From JAXMBX01 sp046349635 (GTDB lineage: Bacteria > Planctomycetota > Planctomycetia > Planctomycetales > Planctomycetaceae), in assembly GCA_046349635.1 (NCBI GenBank), contig JAXMBX010000021.1:1-64000 (forward strand): 64,000 nt of DNA, given 5' to 3'. The notes below the pieces were generated by a model. It worked only from the letters and a program-made list of their open reading frames with translations, made no database searches and had not been told where the DNA came from. Numbering within the stretch: position 1 is the stretch's first letter; each line of letters opens with the position of its first letter. Positions 52,656-60,706 of the stretch are shown piece by piece. The position numbers and the translations under genes are program-made.

Positions 52656-53522
52656 CTATTCTTCCCAGGAGGACTTCTTTTTACCGGACAACGGCTGGAT
52701 ATTCCCTTCCTCCGACTTCTTCTCATCCGGTTTCTTCTCTGCCGAAGCTGGGAGACTTTCTCCCTCGCTCGCCGGCGGTGCCTGCAGAGGCTGGGGCTCG
52801 CTCTTCTGTGCCATGCGACGACCTTCATCAAAAATTTGTTCGGTCGTCACGTTTAACTGTTCTTCGATTCCGTCCGCTCCATTAAAGGGGTTGATCTTCC
52901 CACCCGCGAAACGCGTTCCGGAGTAAATCGAACCGTTCTGCCACGGACCGGTCCCCAGCACCCACACGTCCTTCGCGGTGCTTGCCACAGGATTCGATCC
53001 TGACTGCCAAACCGCCTGCCCAGTGTCCTTGCTGTACGCGAACACCGCCACCTTTGCGACACCCTTCTGGGCCGTGCTTTTTGCGAAGGAGATTTCCGGG
53101 ATGTTCGTCGGAACACCCGGGACGTTCATGTTCGGCAACGAGGTCTGCGGAATACCGAACAGCAGGTCCTGTCTGTTCGTCCCGCTCATCGCCCGGGCTT
53201 CTACCACGTATTTCGCTTCCTTGACGTCCGATTTCAGGATACAGCCCTGCGCCACCATCTGCTGCCGGATTGTGCTGATGATGAACCCTTTGTCCAGCAG
53301 GCCGTCCAGATATTGTGCATCCAGGAACACGGGCTGACCAGCGAGCACTTCAAACGAAATCTGGCCGACCGCCTTTTCGACAGCTCCCGTCAGCAACAAC
53401 TGCTCGGTCCCGGTCCGGGCCGTGTCCGACCAGCGAGTCGTACCACAACCGCTGAAACTCGCGGCGAGCAGGATCACTAACAGGGAATAGGAATGAGGCG
53501 AGAGCAGGGGCTTGATGGGCAT
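52656..53522 (-). CDS. Lipoprotein of unknown function
   Basis: The 288-residue product starts MPIKPLLSPHSYSLLVILLA at ATG 53522 and has a lipobox SFSGC (Cys26). The body (TGTEQLLLTGAVEKAVGQIS, FLDAQYLDGLLDKGFIISTI, YVVEARAMSGTNRQDLLFGI, KGVAKVAVFAYSKDTGQAVW) has alternating strands and helices. It may resemble CsgG- or LptE-like lipoproteins, but I cannot assign a named family. The C-terminal 45 residues are Glu/Lys/Pro-rich and probably disordered. It is downstream of a DUF1501 gene on the same strand with a 212-nt gap. Confidence 0.78.
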   Translation of the reverse strand: MPIKPLLSPHSYSLLVILLAASFSGCGTTRWSDTARTGTEQLLLTGAVEKAVGQISFEVLAGQPVFLDAQYLDGLLDKGFIISTIRQQMVAQGCILKSDVKEAKYVVEARAMSGTNRQDLLFGIPQTSLPNMNVPGVPTNIPEISFAKSTAQKGVAKVAVFAYSKDTGQAVWQSGSNPVASTAKDVWVLGTGPWQNGSIYSGTRFAGGKINPFNGADGIEEQLNVTTEQIFDEGRRMAQKSEPQPLQAPPASEGESLPASAEKKPDEKKSEEGNIQPLSGKKKSSWEE

Positions 53523-53672
53523 GGTGTTTTTTCCAGGTTTCTCAAGCAATGAGCGCAAAACCGCCCCTCACACAGGCCCATGCGCAAGGGTGGGAAAACG
53601 TCACAACGATTGAAAATCGGGATTGAGAGAGGGGGAGTTTGTAGCGAATCAACACGCCCCGAGGCAACCCCA

Positions 53673-53689
53673 AGTTCGCCTTGCGAACT
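53673..53689 (-). terminator. Hairpin after the third DUF1501 gene
   Basis: AGTTCGC (53673-53679) pairs with GCGAACT (53683-53689) across a 3-nt loop, 45 nt past the DUF1501 stop at 53735. No T-run follows on minus. It may be a weak terminator. Confidence 0.35.
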
Positions 53690-53734
53690 ACGCGCAAATG
53701 AACACTTTCGGCAGTTTCTGCGCGTGTGACGGTC

Positions 53735-55078
53735 TTACACCAGCCCCGGAATCGGTTGTCGATTCTCCAGGATATACTGCGGCCGCCCGTTGTGGTCCCG
53801 GAACGTCAGAGACGGGTCGATTCCCAACTGCGGATACAACGTCGCAAACAGATTCTGCGACACGATCGGCGTTCCGATCACTTTCTCCCCACGGGCATCC
53901 GTGGCACCGATCACCTGCCCGGTTTTCAGTCCACCCCCTGCCACCCATAGAAATCCCGCCTCCGGCCAGTGGTTCCGCCCATCAGGGGTCAGATCCCCGA
54001 TCCGGGGCGATCGACCAAACTCCCCCCCCATCACGATCATCACGTCCTGCAGCATTCCTCGCTCGTCCAGGTCCGTCACCAGTGCGTGCAATGCCTGGTC
54101 GAGCGGAGGCAACAGGTCCCGCATCGCCGGAAAATTGTTCGCATGCGTATCCCACCCGCGCGAGCAGGCCGTCACCACCGACACTCCCGCTTCCACCAGC
54201 CTGCGTGCCTGCAGCAGCATCTTGCCGGGGTTATTCCCCTCTCGAAACCGCTTCCCGCCGTACCGCTCCCGCATGCTCTCCGATTCTTTCTCCACGTCAA
54301 AGGCATCCCGTACTTTCGGCGAGGAAACGATTTCCAAAGCCCGCGTCTGAAACGCATCCAATCCCTTCGCCATCCCCTTATTGTCCAGATCGCGACGCAA
54401 CAGATCGATCGCGTGCAACAGGTCCCCCCGGCTCGCCAGCCGGTCGGAAGTCATGTCCCGATGCCGCCCCATGTTCTCCAGTTGCTCCTTGCCGCTGGAG
54501 GGATCGAGCGAAAACGGTTCGAATTCCAGCCCCAGGTAATACGCCCGCTCCCAATCCGGGACATTGTTCAGACTGACGTACGGCGGCATTCCGGAACTCC
54601 CCGGACGCAACCTGCTCAACACCGACCCCAGCGCCGGGCGCTTCGCTTCCCCTTCGATGGAGGCCCGCGGTGATTCTTGCCACGGATAACCACTGTAGAA
54701 TTCATTCCCCGAATGCAAATGTGACAATCGGCAACCCCGCAGGATTGTGAACTTGTCCGCGATCTCCGCCTGCTTCGGCATCAATTCGCAGATCTCCACC
54801 CCAGGCACGTTCGTCCGGATCGGATTCAGCGGTCCACGGTATTCCCGCGGCGCATCGGGCTTCATGTCGTACATGTCCAGATGCGACGGCCCGCCGCTCA
54901 GGAACAGCATGATGATCGACTTGTCCCGCCGCGCACCCGGTTCCGCCTGAGCTTTCAGTCGGAGTAGTTCCGCCAGGCTCAGCCCCCCGAAGGCCCCCCC
55001 GCGCGCAAGAACCCACGGCGTGAAATTCCGTCGCGATAACGTGCCGTCTGGGCCATCGGAACGGTCAACATGCGGCAC
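53735..55078 (-). CDS. DUF1501 family protein, full length
   Basis: A complete DUF1501 protein: Tat-type SRRNFTPWVLARGGAFGG, IIMLFLSGGPSHLDMYDMKP, GPLNPIRTNVPGVEICELMP, LHSGNEFYSGYPWQESPRAS, GWDTHANNFPAMRDLLPPLD, LDQALHALVTDLDERG, GGEFGRSPRIGDLTPDGRNH, VIGATDARGEKVIGTPIVSQ, TLYPQLGIDPSLTFRDHNGR. It is exported folded. The start is uncertain: I use GTG 55078 (VPHVDRSDGPDGTLSRRNF); a TTG at 55165 would add 29 residues. It lies upstream of the lipoprotein gene. No cytochrome partner is adjacent. Confidence 0.9.
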   Translation of the reverse strand: MPHVDRSDGPDGTLSRRNFTPWVLARGGAFGGLSLAELLRLKAQAEPGARRDKSIIMLFLSGGPSHLDMYDMKPDAPREYRGPLNPIRTNVPGVEICELMPKQAEIADKFTILRGCRLSHLHSGNEFYSGYPWQESPRASIEGEAKRPALGSVLSRLRPGSSGMPPYVSLNNVPDWERAYYLGLEFEPFSLDPSSGKEQLENMGRHRDMTSDRLASRGDLLHAIDLLRRDLDNKGMAKGLDAFQTRALEIVSSPKVRDAFDVEKESESMRERYGGKRFREGNNPGKMLLQARRLVEAGVSVVTACSRGWDTHANNFPAMRDLLPPLDQALHALVTDLDERGMLQDVMIVMGGEFGRSPRIGDLTPDGRNHWPEAGFLWVAGGGLKTGQVIGATDARGEKVIGTPIVSQNLFATLYPQLGIDPSLTFRDHNGRPQYILENRQPIPGLV

Positions 55079-55240
55079 CTCACACAGGCAGGCGGGAAAG
55101 GAGCGGGTTTCCGGCAAGAACCACGCGCACGAAACGCGCGAGGCGTGAACAAACGTGGCAGTCAACGGTGGGACGTCAGAGATGACCGTATTATGCCCCC
55201 TTTGAATTCACATGAGCAAGGGGAATCCGGTTTGATCGCT

Positions 55241-57943
55241 CTATTCCGCGCTCGTTTTAGGCGTCGGATTCGCCGGGCTTTGAGTTAACTTCTCGAACTC
55301 CGGATTTTTCTGAAAGGCTTTCAGGTCCGGGTCGTCTTTCATCCATTTGAAGTCCCGGAATCCCAGTTCAATGGCATGCTTCAGATCGACCAGTGCCAGC
55401 TTCGTATACTCCTTGATCTTCTCCTCCCGCTGCGGAGCGTCCTTTGTCTTCTCCAGGTACTCCACCCCCCGTCCATAGACGCACGCCGCATTGTAGAAGA
55501 AATTCGCATCCCCATTGAACAGCTTGCGGCCTTCATCCAGTTTGCGAATCGCCTCGTCCAGCTTTCCGTCCACGGTCAGCGCCAGGCAGACCCCCGTCAG
55601 CGCCATCGAACTGTACGGCTCCAGTTCCAGGCTCTTCGCGAAATCCGGTCCGGACTCTTTCAGCATGTTCCGCCGCACCAGACAGTCCGCCCGCCCCAGG
55701 TACGCCTCGAACAGGTCCGGATCCATCTTGATGGCCTGCGTGTACTGTTCGATCGCCTCCTTGTAGTTCCTCTTCTGCTGCGCTTCCTGTGCCTGGAATA
55801 GATACTGAATCCCCGGCGATCTCGCCCGGATTTGCGCCAGCGCATTCATCGCCGCCTGACGATGCCCTTCCGGTCCGATCCCCCGCACCTGGTTCAGAAT
55901 CTCCCGTGCCTCGGGACTCGCCAGGTTGGCCAGGACGTTGCACAGGATTTGCACGATCTCCGGCTTACGGGTCTGCTTCAGTGTCTCTCCAATCCATGGC
56001 AGCCCCCGGTCTCCATCACCCTCCACCAGCGCCTGTGCCGCGGCTTGAACCAGATTCGCATCCGACGATTCCAACCCCTTGTGTGCCAGATCCCGAAACT
56101 GCGGTGCCTGCCAGTCCCGCAGCAGTTTCAGAATTTCCCCCTGGACTGACGTCGGCAGAGAACCATAATCCTCCACCAGTTTCGGGGCCACCGAAGGATC
56201 GGCGATCTTCCCCACCGTCGCGACGATCCCCGCCGGGTCCTTCGCCGATTTCAAATGTGTCAGCAACAACGGCACCGCCTGCGCCGGCTTCTGCCGCGCC
56301 AGCAGCCGAAACATCACCCGCGTCGGGGCTTCCCGCTGCAACCGTTCCAGCGTGTATTTCGTTGCGATCTCATCCGCCTCGGGCAGGTTCTTGTCCACCA
56401 GGATTCGCAGCGCCTCGGTCGCCACCGCCGGATTTTCGTTCTTCAAGGCCCGTGCCAGAAGCGGCGTCAGCTTGGGATGCCCCACCATCTCCAGCCCCTG
56501 CAGAAACTCGACCTGCATCCCTTTGGGACTCTCCGAGACAAACTGATACAACGGCTCCGCCAGATTCGGGCGCGGATTCTTCGCCAGCGCCTTGAACATT
56601 TTTTCCCGCTGTTGCAAAGGCTCATTCGCCAGCAGCTTCAACAGGGCATCCTGCATTGGGGCAAATCGCGATCCCGCCAGGCTCTCGACCGCCGCCGATG
56701 CCAGCGGCTCCTGACCCTTCTTGATGATCTCCAGCAACCGCGCCAGCGCCGGTTCCTCGCCAAAGTGCTGCAATCCCCGCACCGCAGCGATTTGAATCAA
56801 GGGATCCTTGTCCTGCGTCGCAGCGATCACCAACGGCAACTCTTCCGCCGGCAACCGCCCCGCCGCCGTCGCAAGTCCGGCCGCACGGCTCAACGGATGC
56901 CCCGTTTTCAATTCTGCAATCAACTCGTCCAGCGGCACACGCGCAAACACCGGCTCCAACGCCAATCGGACCGCGTCTTCGACCCTGGCCTGAAACCGGT
57001 CCTCCGCGACCTTCGTCCCGGGCCGGCTCACCGATCGCGCCTGAAATTGGGGGGAAGGGAGTCGCGCCAGATACAACATCCGCAATGTTGCGGGGATCGT
57101 CGGAAACGGAAGCTGGGAGGCCTGCTGCCGATCCTCTTGTTCCGCCGACAACCGCAACCACGTCGCAATCTGCGGCTCAACCGGAGTCGCCGACTCGTCC
57201 CACGCTGCCACTACCCGCGTCACCTTTGCGGCCCCCAGCCGCTCAAACTCTTCGTTGAGCGCCCCCACCCCCAGCGAATTCAATTCTCCGCCGATCCGCA
57301 TCAGTGCCAGCGACTTTCGCGGCCCGATCATTTCCGTCTGCAGGTCCAGCCGCTGCGCCGCCGTCTTGTTCAGGTTCAACGCGACCTGCGGTTCGGTTTT
57401 CAGCTTGAGTTCCAGCTGCGGCACATTTGTTCCAGCCGGGATTTGCGGAAAGAACAGCCATCCTCCTTGTGTGCCCCCCGCCGGAACTCTCAACTGCTTG
57501 AACGGTAGCACCCGTTGCAGATGCACATAATCCAAACCCCAGGGAAAGGATTGGTTGTTCAACCGATCCGGTACGTTCTCCGGCTTCTGCGCCTGCCCAT
57601 CCACCAGCAGTTCAAACTGCTCCCGTGTGGCCGTCACCGGTTGGTTGGTCTGGTTCGCCAGCGTGAATTTGAGGACCAGATACCGCGCCCCGTTCGAATC
57701 TCCATATTGATGCGGCGCCAGCGCGGCATTTTCCAGAATCAGGAGCAGCCCGTTCCCCTGCGGTTTCGCCGCCGAAGCATCGACCAGCTTCCGCAACCCC
57801 TGCAGTTCCTGCTCCAGCTTTCCGATCCGCTCCTGCAACTGCTTCAAGTCCGCCGGATCTTCCTTCGGCTTCTCCTGTGCACAAACGATCTGCGCCACCA
57901 GGCACAGCACCGCCAGCGTGAATCCTCTCGCTCCCTCTCGCAT
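55241..57943 (-). CDS. Secreted HEAT-repeat and TPR protein
   Basis: The product of 900 residues starts MREGARGFTLAVLCLVAQIV at ATG 57943 (GGAG 10 nt upstream) with a signal peptide. A coiled coil (LKQLQERIGKLEQELQGLRK) follows, then a beta-rich domain (YLVLKFTLANQTNQPVTATR), HEAT-like repeats from about 360 to 720 (AAGLATAAGRLPAEELPLVI, PLIQIAAVRGLQHFGEEPAL, LKLLRDWQAPQFRDLAHKGL), and TPRs near the C-terminus (YKEAIEQYTQAIKMDPDLFE, AYLGRADCLVRRNMLKESGP). It is likely an envelope scaffold; the partner is unknown. A strong terminator separates it from the isomerase gene. Confidence 0.88.
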   Translation of the reverse strand: MREGARGFTLAVLCLVAQIVCAQEKPKEDPADLKQLQERIGKLEQELQGLRKLVDASAAKPQGNGLLLILENAALAPHQYGDSNGARYLVLKFTLANQTNQPVTATREQFELLVDGQAQKPENVPDRLNNQSFPWGLDYVHLQRVLPFKQLRVPAGGTQGGWLFFPQIPAGTNVPQLELKLKTEPQVALNLNKTAAQRLDLQTEMIGPRKSLALMRIGGELNSLGVGALNEEFERLGAAKVTRVVAAWDESATPVEPQIATWLRLSAEQEDRQQASQLPFPTIPATLRMLYLARLPSPQFQARSVSRPGTKVAEDRFQARVEDAVRLALEPVFARVPLDELIAELKTGHPLSRAAGLATAAGRLPAEELPLVIAATQDKDPLIQIAAVRGLQHFGEEPALARLLEIIKKGQEPLASAAVESLAGSRFAPMQDALLKLLANEPLQQREKMFKALAKNPRPNLAEPLYQFVSESPKGMQVEFLQGLEMVGHPKLTPLLARALKNENPAVATEALRILVDKNLPEADEIATKYTLERLQREAPTRVMFRLLARQKPAQAVPLLLTHLKSAKDPAGIVATVGKIADPSVAPKLVEDYGSLPTSVQGEILKLLRDWQAPQFRDLAHKGLESSDANLVQAAAQALVEGDGDRGLPWIGETLKQTRKPEIVQILCNVLANLASPEAREILNQVRGIGPEGHRQAAMNALAQIRARSPGIQYLFQAQEAQQKRNYKEAIEQYTQAIKMDPDLFEAYLGRADCLVRRNMLKESGPDFAKSLELEPYSSMALTGVCLALTVDGKLDEAIRKLDEGRKLFNGDANFFYNAACVYGRGVEYLEKTKDAPQREEKIKEYTKLALVDLKHAIELGFRDFKWMKDDPDLKAFQKNPEFEKLTQSPANPTPKTSAE

Positions 57944-58040
57944 ACCGCAATACTCCGCAAACCGGCTCGATATCACATGAACTTACGTACTGCATTCATG
58001 ATACGTTTTCCTTCTGACAGAACGCCAGAAGTTGGGGAAA

Positions 58041-58078
58041 TGAAAAATGCCACGGGTAAATCCTCGTGGCATTTTTCA
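58041..58078 (-). terminator. Strong intrinsic terminator after the isomerase gene
   Basis: TGAAAAATGCCACG (58041-58054) and CGTGGCATTTTTCA (58065-58078) are perfect 14-bp arms around a 10-nt loop, ending in a T-run on either strand. It lies 25 nt past the isomerase-like stop at 58103 and also upstream of the HEAT/TPR gene start. It insulates the two genes. Confidence 0.85.
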
Positions 58079-58102
58079 CAAATAAAGTCTTTTGAGAAAC
58101 CC

Positions 58103-58945
58103 TTACCCCAGCTTCGCGAGGGCCTTTTTCAGGTTCTGCACGCTCACTTCCAGGTCCGGCACCGGGTTCTCCGGGTGTTCTTCGTATTCAATCGCCAGAC
58201 AGTGCTGATAATTCTGATCCTTCAGCTCTTTCAGGCAGCCGTAGACGTCCAGATCCCCTTCACCCAGAATCGTGAATTTCTTCGTGTCCTTCACATCCTT
58301 CAGGTGGACGCCATACACCCGCCCCTTCAGCCGCTGCAAAGCCTCGACGGGGCTTTCGGAACTCCGCAGATAGTGACCCGTATCGACGCACGCTCCGATC
58401 CGCTTGTGATGGTCCCGGATGATGTTCACCACGTCGTCGATTTTGTCGTACGTCGCCTTCGGCCCGTGGTTGTGGATCGCGATGTTGACCTGGTACTCCT
58501 CCACCAGTTTGTCGAGCAGCTTGAACGTCGCCTCGTTTTTCTTCGGATTAGCGCTGATCGACTCCAGGCCGATGGCTTTCGCGTAGTCAAAATTCGCCCG
58601 CGCCTGCGTTTCGTTCTCCGTGAACTCCAGCACGCCGTAGGCCATCAGCTTCACGCCGGCGTCCGCGAGCATCTTCTTCTGCTCGGCAATCTTCCCCGGC
58701 ACCGTCGTCATCGGCAGGTGATCCTTGAACGACTCCCAATACGTCAGCCCCAGCTTCTTCGAGGCTTCCAGCGCCTTGTGGACGTCGAACCCGCGCAGGC
58801 TGTAGCTCTGAATCCCCATCTTGAACCCGCCCCACTCATCCGCTCGAGCCATCAGCGGAAAGTTCAACGCCATCCACGCCGTCCCGGAAGCAATCGCGGC
58901 GGTCTGCAGGAAATCACGGCGGCTCATCACGGCATCGGTCTTCAT
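58103..58945 (-). CDS. Secreted sugar-phosphate-isomerase-like TIM barrel
   Basis: The 280-residue product has a Tat-type signal (SRRDFLQTAAIASGTAWMAL) and a xylose-isomerase-like TIM barrel: FKMGIQSYSLRGFDVHKALE, KLGLTYWESFKDHL, IAIHNHGPKATYDKIDDVVN, IGACVDTGHYLRSSESPVEA, YGVHLKDVKDTKKF, CLAIEYEEHPENPVPDLEVS. Metal ligands (Glu, Asp, His, Glu) fit the family. Members act on sugars or related compounds; the substrate is unknown. ATG 58945 has AGGAG with 8 nt spacing. The terminator at 58041-58078 follows. Confidence 0.92.
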   Translation of the reverse strand: MKTDAVMSRRDFLQTAAIASGTAWMALNFPLMARADEWGGFKMGIQSYSLRGFDVHKALEASKKLGLTYWESFKDHLPMTTVPGKIAEQKKMLADAGVKLMAYGVLEFTENETQARANFDYAKAIGLESISANPKKNEATFKLLDKLVEEYQVNIAIHNHGPKATYDKIDDVVNIIRDHHKRIGACVDTGHYLRSSESPVEALQRLKGRVYGVHLKDVKDTKKFTILGEGDLDVYGCLKELKDQNYQHCLAIEYEEHPENPVPDLEVSVQNLKKALAKLG

Positions 58946-59086
58946 CGAAGCAACTCCTGGGAGGTGAATTCTCAAAACGGTGTCTTTTCAAAACAAAAGG
59001 GGAGGGAACAGCAATACAACTATCTTGGCGGGAATCACCCTCTGTTTCCACAACCAAACGGGGGGATTCTAACCCGAATCCGGACT

Positions 59087-59545
59087 TCAGGACTCGGCGG
59101 GCGGCTCTGGCGGGGGCTGAAACTGTTCCGGATCCAGATCCGTATGATCGAACGACAAGTCCATCGCCAGCCAATATGCCCGCGCATACCGGAAAAACCA
59201 GACCGGAAAACCGACTGTGAACGCCAACAGCCACGGCAGGATGTACCAGTTTCCAACCTCGAACCCGAACCGCAGCACCATGTACGTAAAACTCGTAATG
59301 ATCGCCGTCAGGCCATAATTGACGTAGATCGAGCCCAGGAAATACCCCGGCTCGCGCTCATACACCAGTCCACAATGCCGGCACTGCCGGTTCATCTTCA
59401 GCAGTCCGGAAAACATTTTCTCTTCGCCGCACCGGGGGCACTCCAACTGCAGCGCCCGACGCAACATCAAACCGCGTGATGGAACACTCAAGGTCTTTTC
59501 TTTCGTTCGCACGTTCTGCCCCATTCCAGTTCTCGTCCCCGCCAC
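59087..59545 (-). CDS. DUF983 membrane protein with zinc ribbon
   Basis: The 152-residue product carries a zinc ribbon CPRCGEEKMFSGLLKMNRQC then RHC (Cys36, Cys39, Cys55, Cys58), followed by YEREPGYFLGSIYVNYGLTA and two membrane helices, the DUF983 pattern. GTG 59545 lies 4 nt after the upstream gene stop, suggesting coupling; ATG 59524 is an alternative. It is the third gene of a minus operon with the Nif3-like gene and the 943-residue secreted protein. Function is unknown. Confidence 0.9.
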   Translation of the reverse strand: MAGTRTGMGQNVRTKEKTLSVPSRGLMLRRALQLECPRCGEEKMFSGLLKMNRQCRHCGLVYEREPGYFLGSIYVNYGLTAIITSFTYMVLRFGFEVGNWYILPWLLAFTVGFPVWFFRYARAYWLAMDLSFDHTDLDPEQFQPPPEPPAES

Positions 59546-59548
59546 ATC

Positions 59549-60679
59549 TCACTCGACCGACGGGGGGACATACCATTGTATCGGATCGTGCTCCGCTCTG
59601 CTGGCCCAGATGCTGATATCGGGATGCTTCTCCTGCAGAAGTCCCACCATACGCTCCATTCCGGTCCGCTCCGAACCATAATGCCCCAGCAGAATGACCG
59701 CGACACCCAGGTCGCGGGCCAATAATGCATCGTGAAACCGCGCCTCTCCGGTGATAAACAGCCGACACCCGGCGGCGTGTGCCTCTTTCAGGAATTCAGC
59801 CGCCGCTCCGCACGCAATTCCCACGCGCGAAACCAGTCTTCCGGCATCCCCCACGATCTGCACCGCCTGGATCTTCAGTGCGGCGCACAGTTTATCCGCC
59901 ACTTCTCCGACCGTCCGGGGCTGGGCAAAATCCCCCACGCGCCCCGCACCCATCACTCCCCCCGTCCCCGCCGCCTCGTGCAACGGGTACACGAAGTAGG
60001 CCGGTTCTTCATACGGGTGCGTCTTCCGGAGTGCTTCGATCACCGGTCCCAATGTCCCTGCGGAAACCAGCACTTCCAACCGGCTCTCGCCCACCTCTTC
60101 CAGATGCCCCTTCGTCCCCACTTGGGGCTGGCTGTTCTCCGACCCCAGAAATGTTCCCACTCCCTGCACGGAATAGCTGCAGCAGGCATACTCCCCAATC
60201 TGTCCCGCCCCGGCACTCCACAGCGCCTGCCGCACCGCCGACAGATTCTCCGGAGGCACGAACGTCACCAACTGGTAATGGGTCGCCGCGGCTGCCGTTC
60301 GCAACGGACGAATCCCCTCCAGCCCGCACGCTTCCGCCAACTGCTGGTTGATTCCCCGGGGCGCATTGTCGTACCGCGTGTGCGGACTGAAAACCGCGAT
60401 CCCTTCCCGGGCCAACCCGAGCAGGATTCGACCCTGTGCGTCCCCCGTCGTCAGCTTCTGGATCGGGCGGAACATCACGGGGTGATGCGTCACGATCAGA
60501 TCCGCACCCTCGCTGATCGCCTCCTGGGCGACGTCCTCCGTCAGGGTCAGGCAGGTCAGGATTTTTTTGACCCCCCGCGCCGCATCTCCCAGGAGTAATC
60601 CTGTGTTATCCCACGACTCCGCCAGAGACGCGGGGGCCAGTTCGTCCAACGTCCGAATCAGATCTGCAAGCAACGGCAT
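59549..60679 (-). CDS. Nif3-like dinuclear metal-centre protein
   Basis: The product of 376 residues has the Nif3 pattern: LAESWDNTGLLLGD, ADLIVTHHPVMFRPIQKLTT (His65, His66), GIAVFSPHTRYDNAPRGINQ, a middle insert domain (YQLVTFVPPENLSAVRQALW, HPYEEPAYFVYPL), FITGEARFHDALLARDLGVA and LGHYGSERTGMERM. Family members form hexamers with two metal ions; bacterial members are GTP-cyclohydrolase-I-type-2-like. I use ATG 60679 (MPLLADLIRTLDELAP); a TTG six codons earlier exists. It is 27 nt after the 943-residue gene and 3 nt before DUF983. Confidence 0.94.
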   Translation of the reverse strand: MPLLADLIRTLDELAPASLAESWDNTGLLLGDAARGVKKILTCLTLTEDVAQEAISEGADLIVTHHPVMFRPIQKLTTGDAQGRILLGLAREGIAVFSPHTRYDNAPRGINQQLAEACGLEGIRPLRTAAAATHYQLVTFVPPENLSAVRQALWSAGAGQIGEYACCSYSVQGVGTFLGSENSQPQVGTKGHLEEVGESRLEVLVSAGTLGPVIEALRKTHPYEEPAYFVYPLHEAAGTGGVMGAGRVGDFAQPRTVGEVADKLCAALKIQAVQIVGDAGRLVSRVGIACGAAAEFLKEAHAAGCRLFITGEARFHDALLARDLGVAVILLGHYGSERTGMERMVGLLQEKHPDISIWASRAEHDPIQWYVPPSVE

Positions 60680-60706
60680 GAGCTTAATGATTATCAAGAA
60701 ACGACA

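Noticed and set aside
55079..55240. Promoter-like TAATAC upstream of the third DUF1501 gene
   Set aside because: The accompanying -35 region does not fit at any normal spacing and the gene start is uncertain.
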